NCBI GenBank assembly: GCA_964551875.1
Contig: CAZKEV010000003.1
Coordinates: 1 to 64,000, forward strand
DNA: 64,000 nt
From: JACTUA01 sp964551875
GTDB lineage: Archaea; Halobacteriota; Methanomicrobia; Methanomicrobiales; JACTUA01
Direction: 5' to 3'
The position numbers and the translations under genes were made by a program. Numbering within the stretch: position 1 is the stretch's first letter; the number at the start of each line of letters is the position of its first letter. The notes under the pieces were generated by a model. That model ran no database searches and was not told where the DNA came from. It saw only the letters and a program-made list of their open reading frames with translations. Below are positions 51,409 to 58,576 of the stretch, piece after piece.

Positions 51409-52335
51409 ATGGTTTCACGCGCCGAGAAGATCGGGAACAGGCTCCCCCACTTCTTCATGTCATGGGATCCCACCTCGCTTGTGAGTACCCTGATCCAGTC
51501 CTTTGGAACACGCTGCGACGAGATTGAGAAAGACCTCTCCTTTATCCTCCGTGCCCACTGGATCGATTCCGCGAGCGTGCATGAGCTGGACCAGATGGGC
51601 GCGGTCTTCCGGATGAAGCGCAAGCCCAAGGAATCGGACCGCGATTTCCGCCTCAGGATCAAGATGGCGATCCTGAGCTACAAGGGAGGAGGAACCCTGA
51701 ATGCGGTGAGGATGATGGTCCGGATCACCCTTGGCCTCCCCGTCGATGCCCCCGTGGAGATCGTGGAGAACCCCCAAAGACGCCTGAAGCAGAGCTGGAG
51801 CGTGCGTGCAAACCAGGAATGGACCGTGAACCCGAGAAGCATCGAGGAGACCGTTCCTGATGTATCGCTGAAGGTTGAGACCCAGAATGTCGCCATCGCA
51901 AGCCCGCAGATCATGAATCTCACGACGGGCGAATCCATCATCTTCAAGGGGAAGCTCACCACGGGTGATCTCCTCCAGATAACGGGGGGGCGGTCGCTCC
52001 TGAACGGGCAGGATAAGTCTGGAAACATCTCAAGGCCAGGCTTTCCCCCGCTCCCGAGAAGGAGGTCGCAGTGGAAGTACTCTGAAGAGATAGGCGCGAG
52101 CATCGGTGTCTTTGACAAGGCATGCTTCGACCAGTCCTTCTTTGCTGTCGATATCCTCTCCACGGTGACCTTTGAGTGGGCGGCCCGGCAGCCGGCAACC
52201 TTTGAGGTGAAGGTCCCCCGTGAACAGCTCCAGAAGGCAGGGGTATCGGCAGAGGGCCTTGAGGAGATGATCGGCATCATCAAGGGAGCAGGCGTGAAAG
52301 CGCGGGTAGTGGTAATCGAGGGGAGCGGAGTATGA
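51409..52335 (+). CDS. Tail protein I-like baseplate wedge protein
   Basis: A 308-residue protein beginning right after the baseplate J stop. The N-terminal 110 residues (NRLPHFFMSWDPTSLVSTLIQSFGTRCDEIEKDLSFILRAHWIDSASVHELDQMGAVFRMKRKPKESDRDFRLRI...GGTLNAVRMMV) match gpI/gp7-type wedge proteins. The C-terminal part is beta-rich (residues 170-300). The gp25-J-I order is that of contractile phage and CIS baseplates. Function in tail-fibre or membrane contact is inferred from family. Confidence 0.82.
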   Translation: MVSRAEKIGNRLPHFFMSWDPTSLVSTLIQSFGTRCDEIEKDLSFILRAHWIDSASVHELDQMGAVFRMKRKPKESDRDFRLRIKMAILSYKGGGTLNAVRMMVRITLGLPVDAPVEIVENPQRRLKQSWSVRANQEWTVNPRSIEETVPDVSLKVETQNVAIASPQIMNLTTGESIIFKGKLTTGDLLQITGGRSLLNGQDKSGNISRPGFPPLPRRRSQWKYSEEIGASIGVFDKACFDQSFFAVDILSTVTFEWAARQPATFEVKVPREQLQKAGVSAEGLEEMIGIIKGAGVKARVVVIEGSGV

Positions 52336-52366
52336 TGCAGGGCATGTCTTCTGTTGAGGTGGGCCT

Positions 52367-52984
52367 ATGGTAGATAAGGAGTTAAACAAAAAACCTGGAG
52401 ACCCGATCCGGTCTGAAGACTGGAACACCATCGTGAACGAGCTTATGGCACTGCGGGATTACATCAACCAGATGACGAGAGGTAACACCATTTCAGGCCT
52501 GGAAAGTCCCACCGGCACGAGTTATAGCCTTTCAAAGGGTGTTCCTGAAGAATTCAACTACGGGACCGACGTTATGGGCCTGATCACCAGGCAGTACTTC
52601 CTCGGTGTCGAGAATATGGGGGAGATCTGCCGGTTCGGTATCCATGATCACGCGGACATCATCTACTACTGGTCGGGCGCATCGCGGGGCGACAAGATCG
52701 GGCTCCGTATTACCCTTGAATACACCGATAACAGCCTGCAGCCATCCAAGGATCTCTTCATCCACGAGTGGTCCAAGCTTCGGCCCAGGGGCGACAACAA
52801 TCCCTATTACGAGTACCTCCTGTCACCGAACCAGCACCTGATGTACAGATATGCCCTGGAAAACCCGAACCCGGAGAAGGCCATCCGCTACATCATCTTT
52901 GAGGACATAAGCAAGGAATGCGGCCTGCGAATCGGGAACTTCCTCCACTATGTCACCCGTGTTCGGCCCATAAAGAAGGTCTGA
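52367..52984 (+). CDS. CIS-associated protein of unknown function (205 aa)
   Basis: A 205-residue soluble protein. The N-terminal helix GDPIRSEDWNTIVNELMALRDYINQM is of the DWN type seen before fibre or decoration proteins in phage-like clusters. The rest (about 60-205) is a mixed beta-domain rich in Tyr and Asp (FGIHDHADIIYYWSGASRGDKIGLRITLEYTDN). No family is named with confidence. Position after the wedge genes suggests a fibre, adaptor or receptor-contact component. Confidence 0.7.
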   Translation: MVDKELNKKPGDPIRSEDWNTIVNELMALRDYINQMTRGNTISGLESPTGTSYSLSKGVPEEFNYGTDVMGLITRQYFLGVENMGEICRFGIHDHADIIYYWSGASRGDKIGLRITLEYTDNSLQPSKDLFIHEWSKLRPRGDNNPYYEYLLSPNQHLMYRYALENPNPEKAIRYIIFEDISKECGLRIGNFLHYVTRVRPIKKV

Positions 52985-53003
52985 CCCTTCGGCCGGGGAT
53001 CTG

Positions 53004-53711
53004 ATGAGCATGTTCGGAGATATTCACGCGGCGATGATCGGTGCGCTGGGCGAGGGACTGAAGGGCATTGTCCCGGCTGACAATATCACCGTCGGAAAAC
53101 CGCCGAAGGATACAGTTCCCTCGGTGAGCGCTGAGATCATCGAATATTATTTTTGCGAGCAGGGGATCGGCCAGTCCACGGGCGTGAAGATGGAGCGGCA
53201 ATCAGACACCTTCCCGACCGACGGTAAACAGAAGGACTTTCCCCTCTCCCAGCCGGCGGTGAAGCTCCCCATCGTGGTAGAGAGCCCGAAAGGCAAGGTG
53301 CTGAATGAAGTGGAGGATTACTCCCTGAACTACGAAACGAGCACCGTCTCCTTCCGGAATCCCGTGGACAACCCGAAGCACGAGATCATCATCACCTATA
53401 CCATTAAGCGGGGCGTGGCCGAGATCAGGATCCTGGCCTTCAATCTCACCTACACCCTCACCGTCACAGACAAAACCGTGGAGGGGCGCGATCGGGTCGC
53501 CCTCGAGGTCATGAAGGTCCTCTTCCGGAAGCGGGCTGATCTCCTGAAAAAGGGCATCCGGGAGATCACTCTTGTCGGGGGATATTCCACCGATGATACG
53601 CTCCCCAAGGACCGGTATGCAACCACCATCGAGTACCAGATCGACGCAACGACCGAGATCGAGATGGCTGTACCGCCCATGGAGCGGATCGAGATCGGGA
53701 AGAAGGAATAA
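53004..53711 (+). CDS. CIS-associated protein of unknown function (235 aa)
   Basis: A 235-residue protein. Residues 1-50 (MFGDIHAAMIGALGEGLKGIVPADNITVGKPPKDTVPSVSAEI) and the C-terminal part (LTYTLTVTDKTVEGRDRVALEVMKVLFRKRADLLKKGIREITLVGGY) resemble tail-terminator-type folds, between which sits a beta-domain (FPTDGKQKDFPLSQPAVKLP ... EDYSLNYETSTVSFRNP) like the ones inserted in baseplate J. It may be a tail-completion or cap protein comparable to Pvc16/Afp16, but this is tentative. It ends the co-directional CIS run and is followed by a T7 tract. Confidence 0.65.
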   Translation: MSMFGDIHAAMIGALGEGLKGIVPADNITVGKPPKDTVPSVSAEIIEYYFCEQGIGQSTGVKMERQSDTFPTDGKQKDFPLSQPAVKLPIVVESPKGKVLNEVEDYSLNYETSTVSFRNPVDNPKHEIIITYTIKRGVAEIRILAFNLTYTLTVTDKTVEGRDRVALEVMKVLFRKRADLLKKGIREITLVGGYSTDDTLPKDRYATTIEYQIDATTEIEMAVPPMERIEIGKKE

Positions 53712-53718
53712 TTTTTTT
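53712..53718 (+). terminator. U-rich terminator after CIS baseplate genes
   Basis: Seven T residues directly follow the stop codon of the 235-residue protein gene, marking the end of the co-directional run. Confidence 0.5.
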
Positions 53719-54031
53719 GGGTATGACATTATCTATACCATCAATACTTCATGAAATCCAGACGGAAAGATTGTAAAAATACCATACCTCAATGTTCAAA
53801 AGAAAAAAGTATGGCCGCCTCTTCCAGAAGACTCCGCTGTTCAAAGGGTATGAAGCGGCCTGTCGCAATGCTGGGGGACGCACCAGCGGGCAGGGGCAAA
53901 CCAAAGGTGCAGCCCCCGGGTGCCTCATAAGTCGTGAAATCCACCCTTTCAGAAAGCACAGTGATGGAGATATTTGAGTGGCTGAATTGGTACTATCCCC
54001 TTGTAAAAAATCAATGGGAGGTACATGCAAT
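53719..54031. other. Convergent intergenic region, no gene supported
   Basis: About 310 bases. A 61-codon frame (53792-53977) begins MFKRKKYGRLFQ but has no recognisable pattern and no promoter. The first 100 bases are AT-rich, the remainder GC-rich. It could be remnant sequence. Confidence 0.35.
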
Positions 54032-55783
54032 TCATTTCCCCTGCTTCGCCCCGCACTTATCGCAGTACAGGGCTGACACGGGCAGGACCGCACCGCAGGC
54101 CGGGCAGGCCTTGGTATCGATGCCAGACGGGGGCGTCTTTCCGCAGGCAGGGCATTTGGGCGCATCGAGTGCCATCGGCGTCCCGCAGTGCATGCAGAAC
54201 CGCTTCTCGAGGGTCCCGAACCTGACCTTCCCCTCCCCCTTCAGGGCATCGAGGGTTGCCGCGACCACCGCGGTGCCACTCGCCTTGCCCGAGGTGAGGG
54301 TGGCCTTTGCATCCGGTGATCTCGGATGCAGCGTGACGGTGCCCGCAATGGAACCAAGGGTGGTGGTGAGGTGCACCGTCTTCTCGTCAAGGAACGAAAG
54401 GTAGTTCCCTGCCGTGTCCTTCGCCCGGATCACGAGTGTGGCTGCTGATTGCCCGTCGGCAGGGATCTCCGCCGGGGTGGGAGTGATCTCCAGGCTCCCT
54501 CCCTCGCAGGTGAACTCGACCCTCTCCTCCACCCGCTGTTTTTCATACCGTGCAGTCACGATGACCTTCCCGCACTCCCGCGATGCGGTGAGAGTGGTGT
54601 CTGCATATGCATTCCCCCGGGAAATGGCCAGGGGCTTGATTGAGCCACTCGTTGCCTCGAGTGCTACCGTGAGTTCCATGGGCTGTTTCTTCGGCATCCG
54701 GAGGCCGTTTGTGAACTGGACCCGGACCGGGAGGGTGGAAGTACCGTCAGCGGGGATGCGCCTCTGCTTCAGGGAGAGCTGGAGGTTTGAACGCGTCCAG
54801 AGGTAGGCGAGGACAGCTGCCACGATGAGGGCCAGGATCAGGGCGACAAGGAGCAGCCAGGGAAATGGGGCCGCCCCGACCTTGATCGGGAGCTCTCCGC
54901 TGCCGGGTCCGAAGCCTTCCATGGCCGCGGTGGCGGTGACTGTATAGGAGCCAGCCGCAGGTGCGATGAAGGTCGTCTGGAAGGCGCCGCTCCCGTCCGC
55001 AGTCCCTGAGGAGGTGGCAAGGCCCGCCCCCTCTGTGCAGGTGAGGGTCACCCGTGCACCCGCTGCGGCCGTTCCTGATGGCTGGGTTATCCGCAGGGAA
55101 ATGGTGGTCGATCTCCCCGGCTCGGGAGAACCTGCGATGGGGCTGAAGGCAACCGAGAGCCTCGGCATCGTTCCAAGGACTGCCGTGACCTCCGTGGTCT
55201 TTCCTGTTGAGATCATCACCTTCCGTGTGAAGGCATAATAGCCCGGGAGGGTGACCGTGAGGGTGTGCAACCCGGACGAAACCTTGGGGAGGGTCAGGGG
55301 GGTCGTTCCCCGGGAGGATCCATCCAGGGAGACGGCCCCACCCGACGGGGTTGAGGAGACCGAGAGGGTTCCGGTCGGGCCCTGTACCAGGATTTTGAAG
55401 GATCCGGTTGCGGTCACCGGGGGTGTCGTGGATTCCACAGTTACGAGATACTCGTCAGGTTTCCAGCCGGAGGTATCGATCTCGTAACTGAAGGTATTGT
55501 CGGGAGAGCCTTTCTGCACAGCAATTGTTCCGGAAATACCTGAGTATTGGACGCTCTGGGACTTGTCGCTCGGTTTAAAGGATGCAGAGACTATCGTTAT
55601 GATGAGCTCGGCCCCTTCGTCGAGGTTCGTTTTTCCGTTGATGGAAAAGGCATCCCCCATGGAATGGTCCCCGATCCTGTCAGGCATGATCCAGTGCTGG
55701 GCTGATACCGGTGCAATGACCACTGCCACAAGAAGCATCATGACGAAGACGAAATGATGCCGGCGGTATCTTTTAGACGGCAT
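54032..55783 (-). CDS. Membrane protein: PEGA/Ig - TM - Ig-like - double zinc ribbon
   Basis: A 583-residue protein. A signal peptide (FVFVMMLLVAVVIAPVSAQ, about 11-29) is followed by a beta-domain, a PEGA domain at about 138-204 (SVSSTPSGGAVSLDGSSRGTTPL) and an Ig-like domain, 205-302. A single helix lies at 307-328 (WLLLVALILALIVAAVLAYLW). Beyond it come two invasin-like Ig domains (IPADGTSTLPVRVQFTN, IPADGQSAATLVIRAKD) and a tail with four CxxC pairs (CMHC, CPAC, CPAC, CDKC), a double zinc ribbon. Standard topology puts the tail inside the cell. I chose the ATG at 55783 because a TATA-like box near 55847 predicts transcription from about 55820. Paralogue of the next gene. Confidence 0.82.
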   Translation of the reverse strand: MPSKRYRRHHFVFVMMLLVAVVIAPVSAQHWIMPDRIGDHSMGDAFSINGKTNLDEGAELIITIVSASFKPSDKSQSVQYSGISGTIAVQKGSPDNTFSYEIDTSGWKPDEYLVTVESTTPPVTATGSFKILVQGPTGTLSVSSTPSGGAVSLDGSSRGTTPLTLPKVSSGLHTLTVTLPGYYAFTRKVMISTGKTTEVTAVLGTMPRLSVAFSPIAGSPEPGRSTTISLRITQPSGTAAAGARVTLTCTEGAGLATSSGTADGSGAFQTTFIAPAAGSYTVTATAAMEGFGPGSGELPIKVGAAPFPWLLLVALILALIVAAVLAYLWTRSNLQLSLKQRRIPADGTSTLPVRVQFTNGLRMPKKQPMELTVALEATSGSIKPLAISRGNAYADTTLTASRECGKVIVTARYEKQRVEERVEFTCEGGSLEITPTPAEIPADGQSAATLVIRAKDTAGNYLSFLDEKTVHLTTTLGSIAGTVTLHPRSPDAKATLTSGKASGTAVVAATLDALKGEGKVRFGTLEKRFCMHCGTPMALDAPKCPACGKTPPSGIDTKACPACGAVLPVSALYCDKCGAKQGK

Positions 55784-56013
55784 CTGAAGCGATGATCTAT
55801 CTGCCACCATGGAGCCACATCCCGTGATCACCAATCGTTGTCATCGATAAAAAGATGTTACTTACGGTTCGTGTCCCCGGTTCCCGCTGGATATCCTTTC
55901 GACAAGGGTGGACAGGCTGGAGAAAAATGCTGGAGGGGACCTTCCTGACGAGGGGGTCACAGATTCAACCAATGCGCCATGCTCTCCTGGACCTTTCACG
56001 AAAAGGGAGTGGA

Positions 56014-58170
56014 TTATTTCGCCTGCTTCGCCCCGCACTTATCGCAGTACAGGGCTGACACGGGCAGGACCGCCCCGCAGGCCGGGCAGGCCTTGGTATC
56101 GATGCCAGAGGGGGGCGTCTTTCCGCAGGCCGGGCAGTTCGGGGCATCCATGCCCATCGGAGCTCCGCAGTGCATGCAGAACCGTTTCCCGAGGGAGGTG
56201 AACTTCACCGTTGCCTCGCCCTTCATCTGGTCAAGGGTTGCCGTGACGGTGGCTATGCCGCTCACCTGGCCCGAGGTGAGGGTGGCACGGATGTCCTGGG
56301 ATCGTGCCGGCACCCGCACGGGGTTCGTGATGGTGCCGAGGGTGGTGGAGAGGTTCACCGTCTTCTCGTCCAGGAACGAGAGGAGGTTGCCTGACTTGTC
56401 CTTGACCCTGATGACAAGGTTGGCCGCCGATTTCCCGTCTGCAGGGATCTCGGTTGGCGTGGAAAGGGTCTCAACGATACCACCCAGGCAGAGGAACTCG
56501 ACCATTCCCTCAGCCCGCTGCTTCTCGTACCTGGCTGTCACCTTCACCTTGCCGCACTCACGGGATGCGGTGAGGTTTGTATCCACAAAGGCCTTCGCCT
56601 CAGGCAGGATAGCGGGCTTGAGTGTGCCGCTCGTGGCCTCGAGTGTGACCTCCCGGTCAAGCCTCTGCTTCCGCAGCTGCCCGAACCCGTTGGCAAACTG
56701 GATCCGGATCGGGATGGTTGAAGTGCCATCAGCCGGCACGTCCTTCTGCTTCAGGACGAGCTGGAGGTTGTTCCGGGTCCAGAGGTAGGCCACGATGATG
56801 GCAACGAGGATGAGGATGAGGAGGGCCGGGAGGATGAGGCCGAGGGGGAGGCCACCGAATCCCCCACCCCCTCCGACGGTGACCGGCAGGGACTGGGCCC
56901 CCGCCTGGAATCCGTCCTTGGTGATCGTCACGTTCACCACGTAGCTGCCCTCGGCAGGAGCAATGAAGGTAGCAGGGAAGGTGCCGCTCCCATCCGTTGT
57001 TCCGGACGGCGGCGAGAGCGCACCTCCCTGGGTGGAGGAAAGAGCCACGCTCGCCCCCGGGACCGGAACATTGCCCGGCCCCATCACATGGATCAAGAGG
57101 TTCGCGGGTTTCCCCGGCTCAACAGGGCCCGTGAGCGGGCTGAAGCTGATGGAGAAGGCCTGTGGCGCGGGCGGGGGAGTGGCTGGTGGCGTTCCGGCAG
57201 GGGTTGGGGTTGGCGTGCTCGGCTGTGTGGTTGTTGTAGGAGGTGCGGTGGTTGTGGTGGTTGGAGGTGCCTCGGTTGTCGTCGTTGGAGGTGCGGTGGT
57301 TGTCGTTGTCGGAGGAGCAGTGGTTGTGGTGGGAGGGGGGGAAACTATGATTGTCTGGGGTGTAGCGTCCGTGGATATCGCTGGAATGGTTGGTGTGACC
57401 GAGGGATTTCCGTAGTCCGTCACCTTCAGGGTGACCGGATAGTTTCCCGGGTTTAAATAAGTGTGAGATGGTTTCACAACGGTTGCTGTGTTCTGGGCCG
57501 AGGTAGGATCCCCGAAATTCCAGGCATATGAGGCGATTCCATCTGAATCGGGATCACTAGAACCGCTGGCATCGAACGTGACTGTCACCGGCGCGGAACC
57601 GGCATTCAGGCCAGGATCCACTGTGAAGGTTGCAGTCGGGGCCTTGTTGTTCACAGTGACAGGAGTGGTTTTGCTGGTTGTTAGGTAATCACAGCCGGGA
57701 CTGATTGTAGCACTCAGGGTGAATCTCATGGGCCCTGTAGCGGTGAACGTGGTGGAGTATGATCCGTCTGGTTGCGTCACTGCATTCGGGAAAGTGACCC
57801 CTGTTGTAGGGGGGCTCGCGGACATCGTAACGGTATACCCGGAAAAGGGTTTCAGGGATGAATTGACGACCGTCCCCGTGACAGAGATAGCAATGTTGGG
57901 GTCAGCACTCGCGGGTGCACTGATGGTGAGACTGACATAATCGCCTGAAGGAAATGTGGGGCAGTACGTCAACTTATAAATGTAATCTTTAAAAAGTGAA
58001 ATGTCTGCGGCTTTTTCCGGGTTAATTATTTCCATTCGCGTCGAACCGGCCGGAAGCCCGTTCGACACAGCGGGGATGATGAAGAGGAGGATAACCAAGA
58101 GTGCGAATGTCCTGCAGAACCATTGAACCTGTGAACCTGTCCGACCAATGTTACCTTGCTTTCCCATCAT
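56014..58170 (-). CDS. Membrane protein: PKD/Ig - TM - Ig-like - double zinc ribbon
   Basis: A 718-residue paralogue of the previous protein. A signal peptide (TFALLVILLFIIPAVSNG) is followed by beta-domains, a PKD domain at about 170-260 (TFDASGSSDPDSDGIASYAWNFGD), a Thr/Pro stalk with PPTTTT repeats, an Ig-like domain (PGASVALSSTQGGAL) and one helix (LGLILPALLILILVAIIVAYLW) around 450. The region after the helix matches the paralogue domain for domain, ending in CMHC, CPAC, CPAC, CDKC. The ATG at 58170 is set by a TATA box at 58194-58204. It is divergent from the first protease gene; a role in anchoring or sensing the CIS is inference from position. Confidence 0.82.
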   Translation of the reverse strand: MMGKQGNIGRTGSQVQWFCRTFALLVILLFIIPAVSNGLPAGSTRMEIINPEKAADISLFKDYIYKLTYCPTFPSGDYVSLTISAPASADPNIAISVTGTVVNSSLKPFSGYTVTMSASPPTTGVTFPNAVTQPDGSYSTTFTATGPMRFTLSATISPGCDYLTTSKTTPVTVNNKAPTATFTVDPGLNAGSAPVTVTFDASGSSDPDSDGIASYAWNFGDPTSAQNTATVVKPSHTYLNPGNYPVTLKVTDYGNPSVTPTIPAISTDATPQTIIVSPPPTTTTAPPTTTTTAPPTTTTEAPPTTTTTAPPTTTTQPSTPTPTPAGTPPATPPPAPQAFSISFSPLTGPVEPGKPANLLIHVMGPGNVPVPGASVALSSTQGGALSPPSGTTDGSGTFPATFIAPAEGSYVVNVTITKDGFQAGAQSLPVTVGGGGGFGGLPLGLILPALLILILVAIIVAYLWTRNNLQLVLKQKDVPADGTSTIPIRIQFANGFGQLRKQRLDREVTLEATSGTLKPAILPEAKAFVDTNLTASRECGKVKVTARYEKQRAEGMVEFLCLGGIVETLSTPTEIPADGKSAANLVIRVKDKSGNLLSFLDEKTVNLSTTLGTITNPVRVPARSQDIRATLTSGQVSGIATVTATLDQMKGEATVKFTSLGKRFCMHCGAPMGMDAPNCPACGKTPPSGIDTKACPACGAVLPVSALYCDKCGAKQAK
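57190..57335 (-). repeat. Thr/Pro codon repeat region (stalk)
   Basis: Repeated PPTTTT-type units (APPTTTT, EAPPTTTT, TAPPTTTT) encode an extended, probably glycosylated stalk. At DNA level it is an imperfect GGTGG/GTTGT-rich minisatellite that may vary in length. Confidence 0.7.
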
Positions 58171-58193
58171 GAGAGATACCACCTTGTACACCC

Positions 58194-58204
58194 ATTTAAT
58201 AAAT
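58194..58204 (-). promoter_or_regulatory. TATA box of the PKD membrane protein gene
   Basis: ATTTAATAAAT is centred 28-29 bases before the ATG at 58170, predicting an almost leaderless mRNA. Confidence 0.5.
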
Positions 58205-58576
58205 CTGACCGGGTACATGGATTGAAATCCCCGACAGAATATAAACATTCCGAGATTTCTTTCCTCAGGCGTTCACCCATCCCCATCATGCCATGTTCAT
58301 TCTTGCAGCAATACCCTCACGACTGTGGTATGGGCGGGAAAGAGCAGTTTCAGGGACTTCGCAATCGATATGGCGAAGAAACACGGTCCACCCACCACAA
58401 CAGGAAGGACTTCACGGGAGAGCAATGGGAAGGAGCATCTCGCTCGTGCTTTCCCTGGCACTCCTCGTAGAGCCCACAGACGTTGGGGGGTGGGAGAGCA
58501 GATCTTATCGGGTTTCTTTCCCGATCAACCCGATCAAAACACAATATTTTTCACGGAATAGTCAGTCTCTCTCTTA
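58205..58576. other. Divergent intergenic region before first protease gene
   Basis: About 370 bases between divergent genes. A 78-codon frame (58325-58561) is open but lacks hydrophobic core pattern and was not accepted. ACAATATTTT (58541-58550) is a TATA-like box whose predicted start site, about 58573, lies just before the protease ATG. Confidence 0.4.

Noticed and set aside
58325..58561. 78-codon frame between the PKD membrane protein and protease genes
   Set aside because: Low hydrophobic content, no promoter or ribosome site, and it overlaps the predicted protease promoter.
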